From Methylomonas sp. (GTDB lineage: Bacteria; Pseudomonadota; Gammaproteobacteria; Methylococcales; Methylomonadaceae): DNA of 6,412 nucleotides. The translations under genes were made by a program, and so were the position numbers. The DNA lies in NCBI GenBank assembly GCA_026990815.1, contig JALXCS010000150.1, positions 1-6,412 of the forward strand, in the 5' to 3' direction. Positions 1-6,302 of the stretch are shown piece by piece; the first letter of the stretch is position 1; every line of letters begins with the position of its first letter. A model generated the notes under the pieces. The model saw only the letters and a program-made list of their open reading frames with translations. It was not told the origin of the DNA and made no database searches.

Positions 1-124
1 GATTAAATGTACCATCAGAACTCTCGGCAGCGTAAGCTGTTGGATTCAACCGCCGGATGCGGAAAACCGCATGTCCGGTGGTGTGGGAGAGGTAACGGGC
101 GCAATCCCGTTACCCCGACCCAAT
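1..124 (+). mobile_element. 3' end of a group II intron (domains V and VI), truncated by the window edge
   Basis: This is the 3' terminal part of a self-splicing retroelement RNA; its reverse transcriptase gene and 5' end would lie left of position 1. Domain V is seen at about 50-81: a 9-bp lower stem (50-58 with 73-81), a two-base bulge at 71-72, a short GCGG/CCGC upper stem and an AAAA loop. The would-be catalytic triad reads CGC (51-53), as in class C introns. Domain VI follows: a 9-bp stem (91-99 with 106-114), then a short outer GGG/CCC pairing (85-87 with 119-121) that leaves A118 unpaired. A118 is seven bases from a terminal AT at 123-124, matching the usual branch-point distance, so I place the 3' splice boundary at 124/125. 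Before domain V, 25-42 folds as a 7-bp hairpin with a GUAA tetraloop. Intron identity is firm; the class C assignment is inferred from the triad and short upper stem. Confidence 0.85.
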
Positions 125-189
125 CAGTAGTGATTGTTTAACTTTATGGCAGTAGTCCCCTGATATTGACGAAAGCTCATAACATCAGG
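125..189. other. 3' exon flank between intron end and operon end, with a weak inverted repeat
   Basis: This 65-base gap lies between the intron 3' boundary and the stop codon of the PLD-family gene, which converges on it. It holds no gene. An imperfect inverted repeat, CCTGAT (159-164) and ATCAGG (184-189), begins directly after the PLD stop codon on the - strand. Inside it, only a few more pairs form around an internal loop. There is no T-run after it on either strand, so it is not a convincing intrinsic terminator. It might still slow or process the end of the operon transcript. Confidence 0.4.
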
Positions 190-1785
190 TTAATAAAAAA
201 CTCTGAATAAACGTTTGATCTGTTCAAACTCATATAGATAAGGTTGAGTGACAGCATGGCTGGCTGCAACAACAATCAGATCATGGGAAAACACGGAAGT
301 GTTGTACCAGTTAAAACTACCTTCTATAACAATATATTCATCAATCACGCAATATTTGGAGTGAATGGGAGAGTAAGGAACAGGATGATCATCCTGTGCG
401 TAAACCAGACCAACGGAAATTCCTACAGATTTAAGTCGTTCCACTGCCGGTAGTAATGGGCGGTTTAATTCATCATGCATAGAGCGTTCAATCCCAACTC
501 TTCCTTGTCTCGCCAGATGACCATTGAATAATATCTGCACATTGACACCCCGGTCATGGGCATGGATTAAGGCGTTAACAACGCTGTCATGATGCTCGCC
601 GAGCAGATCGCCAATCAAAAATAGAACAATTTTTATTGAGTGTCTGGCGCGGTGAATTTCGGCAAGAATAGCTTGGTGGGGCCGGTAATATTTGCCATTG
701 TACATATAATGGCGTCCAAACGTATAAAGCAGATTAAAAGGGCTTAATGGGTCAATGCCATATTTTTGATTAACTCCTCCCCGTTGACTCTGAAATATAT
801 TATCAAGCAATCGACAAACCCCTTTGGAATGAAAACTCATTCCTGATTCCCAGTTTGCCCACCAGCGATCAAAAGTTATGTTAAAAGATCCCAAAATCGC
901 ATCTTCATCATTAAAAATGATAAATTTGGTGTGCATATCAGGTTCAACTTCAATCAACTGATGATGCGGCGTACAAAACACACCAAGCAATTCAATATTC
1001 GAATGTTTTAGACGAGCATAATTATCGCTGTTGGTGAGGGTCGTTTTTCGCCAATCAACGATACATTGCACCAGAACACCTTGATGGTGAGCATGGATTA
1101 AGTGATTAATAAAATCATGATCATCGATACAATCGACACTGACCTTAATGGTGCATAATCGATCAGGATTTTGATGTTTAGCGTGTATTACCTTGTCAAT
1201 ATTGTCATGAATATAGCGCTTGGGATGAAACGGGTGGTATTGTTGGCCTTTGGTAAATTTGGGGGTTAAGTGCAATGATTCGAAATGGTGGTTATACCAG
1301 TCTACATCGGCTTGTAATTCCTGGGGGTTAAGTTCATAAGTGCAGTAATAGTTTGGTGTCGACCATTGATCGCTTAATGGCCAATATTGTAAATGATCGC
1401 CCTGCATCTGATGCCAATCAAGGAAAATATATTCTTTTTCCGACGGGATTGAATGTTCATGCAAATGAACAATGAGGGAGAACTTGACACAATTTATTGG
1501 ACCGAACTGGTTGGAATGAGGCAGAATAAAGAAATCCCGGGTACTTCGGTTATGGCGATTCCAATGAATATCATAGGCATCCGTATCAACAAAATAGGTT
1601 TCGCAGATATTATTATCCCGATAGACTTTGAGGATGACTTTTAAGTTGGCTTGAACACCGTGAAATATTTCAAAATCAATTTTTCCCCAGCGGATGTAGA
1701 ATTTTTCATTAAAATCATTGATGCGTTCAAAGTAACCGCCTAAAGTTCCCTGAACCGGTTTGGCATAGTGTTCTGCAACCTGCAT
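190..1785 (-). CDS. Phospholipase D superfamily protein with two HKD-type motifs
   Basis: 531 residues, predicted cytosolic: no signal peptide or membrane segment. Two PLD half-domains are visible. The first (about 190-335) carries H285-x-K287 followed by GSFN (299-302). The second (about 365-531) carries H475-x-K477-x4-D482 followed by GSFN (489-492). Each half also has a similar helix-strand element: IHAHHQGVLVQ (230-240) and IHAHDRGVNVQ (407-417). PLD-family enzymes cleave phosphodiesters in lipids or nucleic acids through a covalent His intermediate; which substrate applies here cannot be told. In motif 1 the position of the family Asp is Asn292, with Asp293 next to it. The N-terminal ~180 residues look beta-rich and match no domain I recognise. 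Histidine is unusually common (42 residues, about 8%). The start is supported by a good ribosome site (AGAGGTGG, 1792-1799) seven to eight bases upstream, lying in the 14-base gap after the EEP gene. It is the last gene of the operon. Family call is firm, substrate unknown. Confidence 0.9.
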   Translation of the reverse strand: MQVAEHYAKPVQGTLGGYFERINDFNEKFYIRWGKIDFEIFHGVQANLKVILKVYRDNNICETYFVDTDAYDIHWNRHNRSTRDFFILPHSNQFGPINCVKFSLIVHLHEHSIPSEKEYIFLDWHQMQGDHLQYWPLSDQWSTPNYYCTYELNPQELQADVDWYNHHFESLHLTPKFTKGQQYHPFHPKRYIHDNIDKVIHAKHQNPDRLCTIKVSVDCIDDHDFINHLIHAHHQGVLVQCIVDWRKTTLTNSDNYARLKHSNIELLGVFCTPHHQLIEVEPDMHTKFIIFNDEDAILGSFNITFDRWWANWESGMSFHSKGVCRLLDNIFQSQRGGVNQKYGIDPLSPFNLLYTFGRHYMYNGKYYRPHQAILAEIHRARHSIKIVLFLIGDLLGEHHDSVVNALIHAHDRGVNVQILFNGHLARQGRVGIERSMHDELNRPLLPAVERLKSVGISVGLVYAQDDHPVPYSPIHSKYCVIDEYIVIEGSFNWYNTSVFSHDLIVVAASHAVTQPYLYEFEQIKRLFRVFY

Positions 1786-1799
1786 GGTTTACCACCTCT

Positions 1800-3302
1800 T
1801 TACTTCGGCTCAAACGCCATTAAATATCCAACATGATCGGAAACTCGACCATAATCCTGTTCTGTAAAAATTACTCGGGCTGAAACTACCGACAAGCAAC
1901 TATCTTTACTCAAAAATACATAGTCGATCCGGTAATCATCAGCCAAAAGATTTTGCCAATGTGAGTCATTGACTTTGAATATTTGTTCAAAAAGGCCATG
2001 TGCATTGGCAGCAAGATATTGGTCTTCATAATCAAGAGTATTAACGATTTCCCGATAACCTTCTGATCCGGCGGCAATATTAAAATCACCACAGAGTAAT
2101 GTGGCTTTAGTATATTTGGTTTTTTTAGCTTCAGCCCAACGCCTCAGTTTTTCGAACTGCTGTTTAAAACCGTCCTCCCACCAACTTAAATGAACTGAAA
2201 AAACATTGATAGGACCAATATAAGGAATCCGGATTTGCGCAGCAATCACCTTTCTGGAATGAATATTATAAATATCGTTAGATTCTGAAACATATCGTGC
2301 TTCTTTTTTCGACATGGGAAAACGACTCAAAATGGCTACCCCCTCCCTATACTTGTCAAAGCCTCTATGTGACCAGTCTGCATAGAGGTAAAAAGGTTTT
2401 GGTAGACGGTCATTAATAATTTTTGCGGAATTCGAATTCCAGTCACCTTCGCCATTATTCCAGTTTTCAGCTACTTCCTGAAAACAGACGATATCAACTT
2501 GTTGCTCATCGATTGCCTTGGCTATAATTGAAAATTTAGCATCCTGATGGTCTTCCTGATAGCAATGCAAATTAAGAATCATCAGCTTTAGCGGCTTTCG
2601 CTGGGAGTGGTAATTGTGACCATCATTGGTGTCCCGGTAAATATTTCCTTTGGATTCAGTGCTGAAATAATATTGAATTTGGAAAGCATGGGCTGTCTTA
2701 ATCTGGCCATGCCAAATCTGAATGCCATACTGATTAGGATTTCTGGCATTACTACGATGAGTCTTGTTCCAGTAATCGCAGCGAAAATGACAAGCACTTT
2801 TATGACTATGCTGCCAGTTATCAGTCGTCCAGTGAACAAAAACCTGCTCAGCAGCAAGTGACTTATCAATTGCGACAACAACCGGAATATGGCTCCCTTC
2901 TTTAAGTGAAGGTGAATAGTCAATATGTAAAACGGGTTGTTGGGTAAAAACACGAATACCCGAATCGGCTTCAGACGTATAATTTAAACCAAGATTGTTA
3001 TCCCAATATTGTTTGCCAGAAACCTGAAAACGCAATGCGAATTGAATATTGCCGGGTAATGATTGTTTGGGAGACAGAGAAAACTCTATCTGAGCAACCC
3101 AAAACTCTTTATCCTGATGTTGACTGCTATGAAATTTTGCCGCTAAGGTTTTCCATTCATCGTCTTCACCTGCCCAGAGAATATCTACCAGCTTGTCAAA
3201 ACCAATGTTTTTCAGCGCAATAAAGAATTTTAACTGCTGCTTGACTGCCCCTTTCTTACGGCTGATGATATTTTTTACATAGAGCAGTTGAATGTTATTC
3301 AT
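1800..3302 (-). CDS. CBM21-type carbohydrate-binding modules fused to an endonuclease/exonuclease/phosphatase domain
   Basis: 500 residues, no signal peptide. Residues about 5-110 resemble a CBM21 starch/glycogen-binding module, the type found in glycogen-targeting subunits of eukaryotic protein phosphatase 1: NIGFDKLVDILW (32-43), then IQFALRF (86-92) and the signature YWDNNLGLNY (99-108). A second, more diverged copy seems to fill 133-231, with HWTTDNW (157-163) and YRDTNDGHNY (222-231). Residues about 238-500 are a complete EEP (DNase I-like, metal-dependent phosphoesterase) domain: N244-L-H246, Q275-E276, GVAILSRFP (321-329), catalytic-region H371, GDFN (405-408), RIDYVF (458-463) and SDH (488-490). 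All expected metal-binding and catalytic positions appear present. The family includes DNases, inositol-phosphate phosphatases and sphingomyelinases, so the substrate is open. The start ATG overlaps the stop of the reductase gene by four bases (ATGA) and has no clear ribosome site, implying translational coupling. The EEP call is firm, the first CBM21 good, the second tentative. Confidence 0.88.
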   Translation of the reverse strand: MNNIQLLYVKNIISRKKGAVKQQLKFFIALKNIGFDKLVDILWAGEDDEWKTLAAKFHSSQHQDKEFWVAQIEFSLSPKQSLPGNIQFALRFQVSGKQYWDNNLGLNYTSEADSGIRVFTQQPVLHIDYSPSLKEGSHIPVVVAIDKSLAAEQVFVHWTTDNWQHSHKSACHFRCDYWNKTHRSNARNPNQYGIQIWHGQIKTAHAFQIQYYFSTESKGNIYRDTNDGHNYHSQRKPLKLMILNLHCYQEDHQDAKFSIIAKAIDEQQVDIVCFQEVAENWNNGEGDWNSNSAKIINDRLPKPFYLYADWSHRGFDKYREGVAILSRFPMSKKEARYVSESNDIYNIHSRKVIAAQIRIPYIGPINVFSVHLSWWEDGFKQQFEKLRRWAEAKKTKYTKATLLCGDFNIAAGSEGYREIVNTLDYEDQYLAANAHGLFEQIFKVNDSHWQNLLADDYRIDYVFLSKDSCLSVVSARVIFTEQDYGRVSDHVGYLMAFEPK

Positions 3303-4018
3303 GCCATCGCGCCATTAATCCCAATTATTTGGCCAGATATATAAGCAGCATCATCAGAGCATAAAAATGCCGTTAGAGCAGCGACTTCTTCGGGTTTACC
3401 GGGGCGTTTCATGGGGACCAGGCTTTTGATAGCCTGTTTATCAAAACTTGCTTCAGTCATGTTGCCCTGAATGATTCCCGGGGCAATAGCATTGACCGTT
3501 ATCCCTCGGGATGCCAATTCCTGGGCCAGAGATTTAGTTGCCCCGTGCAGCGCTGATTTTGCTGCGGCATAATTACATTGACCACGATTACCCATTACCC
3601 CGGCAATTGATGACATATTGATTATTCGCCCCCAACGGGTGGATATCATTGGCATTAATAAAGGCTGGGTGACATTGTAAAAGCCATTTAAAGAAACATT
3701 GATGACTTTATGCCAGTCCTGATAAGTCATACCTGCCAAAGGGGCGTCATAATGAATACCTGCATTATTGATGATAACTTGAATGGGATGAATTTCTGAT
3801 AATTTAACAAGTTTCTCTTTGGTTTCATCATGATTGGTAACATCGAAGTAAATTATTTCTACTGAATGGCCTTGCTTTTGTATTTTTTCAGCGATATGTA
3901 AAGCTTTTTCCTGACGATGGTTAGTATGAATGATGACATGAAAACCTTGGTGCGCCAGGCGCAGGCAAATCGCCTCACCAATATCACCCGTACCGCCGGT
4001 TACCAGTACTTTTTTCAT
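3299..4018 (-). CDS. FabG-like short-chain dehydrogenase/reductase (3-oxoacyl-ACP reductase family)
   Basis: 239 residues, the normal length for a classical SDR, predicted cytosolic. It shows the Rossmann nucleotide-binding motif TGGTGDIG (7-14), NNAG (84-87), catalytic Ser137, Tyr150 and Lys154 (NYAAAK), TVNAIAPG (174-181) and a C-terminal INGAM typical of FabG proteins. Such enzymes use NAD(P)H to reduce a 3-oxoacyl-ACP or a similar carbonyl. The stretch FYNVTQPLLMPMI (113-125) followed by GVMGNRGQ (140-147) resembles, from memory, the FabG-type reductases of aryl-polyene/xanthomonadin-like clusters more than housekeeping FabG. No ketosynthase, acyl carrier protein or dehydratase lies beside it here, so it could act on another substrate. 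By eye alignment, the position of the SDR catalytic Asn is Ser109. It starts three bases after the cytochrome stop and overlaps the next gene by four bases; no good ribosome site is seen, so coupling is likely. Confidence 0.9.
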   Translation of the reverse strand: MKKVLVTGGTGDIGEAICLRLAHQGFHVIIHTNHRQEKALHIAEKIQKQGHSVEIIYFDVTNHDETKEKLVKLSEIHPIQVIINNAGIHYDAPLAGMTYQDWHKVINVSLNGFYNVTQPLLMPMISTRWGRIINMSSIAGVMGNRGQCNYAAAKSALHGATKSLAQELASRGITVNAIAPGIIQGNMTEASFDKQAIKSLVPMKRPGKPEEVAALTAFLCSDDAAYISGQIIGINGAMA

Positions 4019-4021
4019 AAA

Positions 4022-4846
4022 TTATTTTGAGTGAATGTATTTTAGATAAGCCAAAATTGCCAAAGCATTTTTTGTCTCAAGTCGGTCCTTAAAAGAGGGC
4101 ATTTTGGTGTCTTTAATGAATGAAGGGGCATCAAGAATAAATTCAACCAGATATTTATTACGCGGATCAGACACAAGTATCTCCGGACCAATTTTCCCGC
4201 CGACATTATTTACTGAATGGCAGCGAATACAATATTGAGTAAAAAGTTCGAAACCTTGCTGAACAGGTTTTTGGTCGGTTTTTGGTAGAGCTGCGGCAAA
4301 AAAATCAACGGCAGGCTCAAAACTGATGCGTGTCAGCTTGAAAGGCCAGGGGAACAACCATTTATCCAGCTCGGGATTTGGCCATACCAGGTAATAAGGT
4401 TCAGGGGTAGTCATTTTGGCACCAAATTTAAAAGGTTGCCAATGGTTTTTGGCAGAGGCAGCAACATCTTTAAAAGCAATATAGCCGGATTCAGATATGG
4501 CATCGGAATAACTCATAAATGATTGATAACCATCCTCAGCAGTAAAAATCACTAGTAATTCTTCCGGACCAATTTGTTTGGGTGGTTTCAATAATCCCAA
4601 AAATTCATCCAGGGGGTAGGCAAGATACTTTTTGCGAGTTTTATAGACGGGGTCTTTGGCAATGGTAACTTGAACAGCTACTGGCAATTCGTATTTCGGA
4701 ATTTTCAATAATTTGATTTCAGGCCATTGTGTGGATAATGCTGGTAACGGGCAAAGTAAAAAAAGAATAACAAAACAGAATTTGATGGAATTGGGCATAT
4801 CAGCACTTTGAGGAATAATTTTTTCTGCTATTTTAGCATTTTTCAT
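4022..4846 (-). CDS. Exported c-type cytochrome with an N-terminal extra domain
   Basis: 274 residues. The C-terminal ~80 residues form a monoheme cytochrome c domain: covalent heme site C206-I-R-C209-H210 and a probable axial Met249 in TKMPSF, then a closing helix. A hydrophobic segment at about 21-37 ending PALS (35-38) is a probable signal sequence, with possible cleavage after Ser38, so the heme domain should be periplasmic, free or anchored. Residues about 40-190 form a separate domain with DGYQSF (105-110), PYYLVWPNP (150-158) and PWPFKL (166-171). This recalls the oxidoreductase molybdopterin-binding fold seen in some cytochrome fusions, but I see no cofactor Cys and treat that as a weak inference. 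Start: the first ATG gives a long 16-residue lead-in; Met17 (start at 4798) gives a more usual signal peptide. Neither has a good ribosome site. It follows the membrane protein gene by 15 bases, which suggests a shared role in electron transfer. Confidence 0.85.
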   Translation of the reverse strand: MKNAKIAEKIIPQSADMPNSIKFCFVILFLLCPLPALSTQWPEIKLLKIPKYELPVAVQVTIAKDPVYKTRKKYLAYPLDEFLGLLKPPKQIGPEELLVIFTAEDGYQSFMSYSDAISESGYIAFKDVAASAKNHWQPFKFGAKMTTPEPYYLVWPNPELDKWLFPWPFKLTRISFEPAVDFFAAALPKTDQKPVQQGFELFTQYCIRCHSVNNVGGKIGPEILVSDPRNKYLVEFILDAPSFIKDTKMPSFKDRLETKNALAILAYLKYIHSK

Positions 4847-4861
4847 AATCTACCGAGTGAA

Positions 4862-5851
4862 TCAAAAAGGTATTAACTTGGCTAGTGATGTACCAAATGA
4901 TCCCATTAACATAGGGGCAATCATGGTAATAAATTGTGGCAACTGCGAAAATGGAGACATTAACATATGATTTTCAGCCAGCCATTTATCCGTGTCTAGT
5001 TTGGCTTGCAGTTCGGTGCTTTGAAGAATAATTGTTTTCGCTTTTGCAGTCAGATAAAAGGCAGCTGGGAAATAAAGAGCAGCCATGGTTAGAGTGTACA
5101 TCAGTCCCCAATATTGACTAACAGCAAAAGTAATCGCTTGAATTTGATGGTGTAGGGTTTCATCAGTCAATAAACTCAATGGCCAATTGAACCATAGCTG
5201 CATATGCACAATACCTATGACCATAACAGCAGAGCCTCCCGATAAAAGGTTCTTGATTTGTTTTGACTGATGAATCAATTTGCCAAGTGCGGATTCAGAA
5301 TGTGTGTTTCGTTTGCTCATGACACAACAGCCTGCCATGATGCCCAGAGGAACAACGATGATAGCCAATAGATTAATTATGGCTAAAGCGGTGTTAATAA
5401 GTCCCAATTGGTATTCTGAATAAAGACCGGAGGCTTTTAATGAATCAAAAGTAAAACGGAAGATGGATATAATTGGGCTTGTAGTCGGTTCTGTCAGGAG
5501 TAAATATAAAATTTCTAAAATAGAGAAAAGCAAGATCAATGTGATAAACAACCAGAATGTTGATTTAGTCAATGTCTTGTGAAAACTGTTGATAATGTAC
5601 GTTATAAAAATAGTGACAACAAAAAAATACAAAATAACACTGGAAAGCCACTGAAGTCTTGCCTTGGTTTCTGTAAGACTAACGTTAGATAAATTTTGCG
5701 GCAGCTGCGGGATTAAGCTTTGATTAAGTTCCGGAAATTTGAAGGCAAAGAACTCGAACAGGACTTTTCCCGATATCAAAATCACAAAAGGAGCGATAAT
5801 AAACCGGAAACCGTGACCGACTTCAGATGAAACTATTTGTTGAAGTTTCAT
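4862..5851 (-). CDS. Polytopic inner-membrane protein of unknown family
   Basis: 329 residues; I do not recognise the family. At least six hydrophobic segments are apparent, at about 15-37, 68-90, 98-120, 148-176, 203-227 and 241-268, with a possible weaker one at 303-325. A loop of about 30 residues separates the first two segments, and a basic, polar loop (179-200, including SKRNTHSE) follows the fourth. His216 lies in the fifth segment, but no paired-His heme b pattern, transporter signature or catalytic motif is evident. The gene is followed after 15 bases by the c-type cytochrome, so it may anchor or partner that protein; this rests on position only. The ATG at 5851 lacks a clear ribosome site in its 38-base upstream gap. 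The alternative reading as a transporter cannot be excluded. Confidence 0.8.
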   Translation of the reverse strand: MKLQQIVSSEVGHGFRFIIAPFVILISGKVLFEFFAFKFPELNQSLIPQLPQNLSNVSLTETKARLQWLSSVILYFFVVTIFITYIINSFHKTLTKSTFWLFITLILLFSILEILYLLLTEPTTSPIISIFRFTFDSLKASGLYSEYQLGLINTALAIINLLAIIVVPLGIMAGCCVMSKRNTHSESALGKLIHQSKQIKNLLSGGSAVMVIGIVHMQLWFNWPLSLLTDETLHHQIQAITFAVSQYWGLMYTLTMAALYFPAAFYLTAKAKTIILQSTELQAKLDTDKWLAENHMLMSPFSQLPQFITMIAPMLMGSFGTSLAKLIPF

Positions 5852-5889
5852 TGCAGTTGACTATTTTGATGACAGTTTATAAGATGTTG

Positions 5890-6216
5890 TCAAGTCATGT
5901 TTATATCCCGTATTTGTTGTTTAGCCAAGTTAACCAGCTCCGCATCTTCATCCGTTTCTATAATACGCTCTAATGTGGATAAACTGTGACTGTCAAGCAT
6001 TGAGATGGCCTGTTTTCTGACCGAATCGAAGTAAGCTCGAAGTGCAGCCAGTTCCCGTAAATAGGTATTGGCAGACTTCAGTTGTTTGAGCATTACTTTT
6101 TCAGGATTTTCAGTGAAAAGGTCAAGGAGTAAGTCACCATGCAATTTCTGTTCACGCAGCAAATCGCGATGGGCGAGTTTGACGGGCTCTGTGGGGTCGT
6201 TGCAGCAGGTACTCAT
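5890..6216 (-). CDS. Small helical protein of unknown function, first gene of the operon
   Basis: 108 residues from the preferred start; I do not recognise it. It begins MSTCCNDP, with an adjacent cysteine pair at 4-5, and the rest is rich in Leu, Glu, Lys and Ala with predicted long helices (about 15-35 and 42-75) and an acidic patch ETDEDAE (86-92). No signal peptide or membrane segment is seen, so it is probably cytosolic. Start choice: the - strand reads TTGGAGATAATGATGAGT. The GGAG (6223-6226) is the likely ribosome site, which places the second ATG (6216) at a six-base spacing. The first ATG (6219) is only three bases away, and an upstream in-frame TTG (6228) would lie inside the ribosome site. 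It stands 38 bases before the membrane protein gene and probably leads the same transcript. Confidence 0.7.
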   Translation of the reverse strand: MSTCCNDPTEPVKLAHRDLLREQKLHGDLLLDLFTENPEKVMLKQLKSANTYLRELAALRAYFDSVRKQAISMLDSHSLSTLERIIETDEDAELVNLAKQQIRDINMT

Positions 6217-6302
6217 CATTATCTCCAAAGTTGTGATTTTTACCTTCCTAGATTCAACTCATAAGTGCAATTCATTTTAATGGAAATGGAAGGGCCAGCT
6301 GA
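6217..6302. promoter_or_regulatory. Upstream region of the six-gene operon
   Basis: This short stretch between the small helical gene and the putative IS30 end should hold the operon's native promoter, if it has survived. On the - strand I see a TTGCAC (6265-6270) and a TAAAAT a little upstream of it, but no pair of -35 and -10 boxes at proper spacing. The placement is by position only; no operator-like palindrome is obvious. Confidence 0.3.

Noticed and set aside
2..130. Frame open from the left edge to TAG at 128-130 on the + strand as the tail of the intron-encoded protein
   Set aside because: It runs through domains V and VI, which are structured RNA and not coding in such introns; the real protein should end upstream of domain V.
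159..189. Inverted repeat after the PLD-family stop codon as an intrinsic terminator
   Set aside because: Only six clean base pairs, a large internal loop, and no T-run on either strand.
1453..1644. 63-codon open frame on the + strand, and similar short + frames at 244-453, 2607-2861, 3035-3223 and 6068-6280
   Set aside because: All are antisense to well-supported genes and show no protein-family features.
2588..2953. 121-codon open frame on the - strand
   Set aside because: It lies wholly inside the CBM-EEP gene in another frame, has no recognisable domain and no ribosome site; the longer frame has clear family motifs.
4265..4286. Short tandem duplication (GGTTTTTGGT twice)
   Set aside because: It is within the cytochrome coding frame in the linker before the heme domain, only two copies, and explained by repeated low-complexity codons.
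5865..5893. TTGACA on the - strand overlapping the stop codon of the small gene, with AT-rich sequence after it, as an internal promoter for the membrane protein gene
   Set aside because: The -35-like box is perfect, but no acceptable -10 box occurs at 16-18 bases; the best match (CAAAAT) is 19 bases away and weak.
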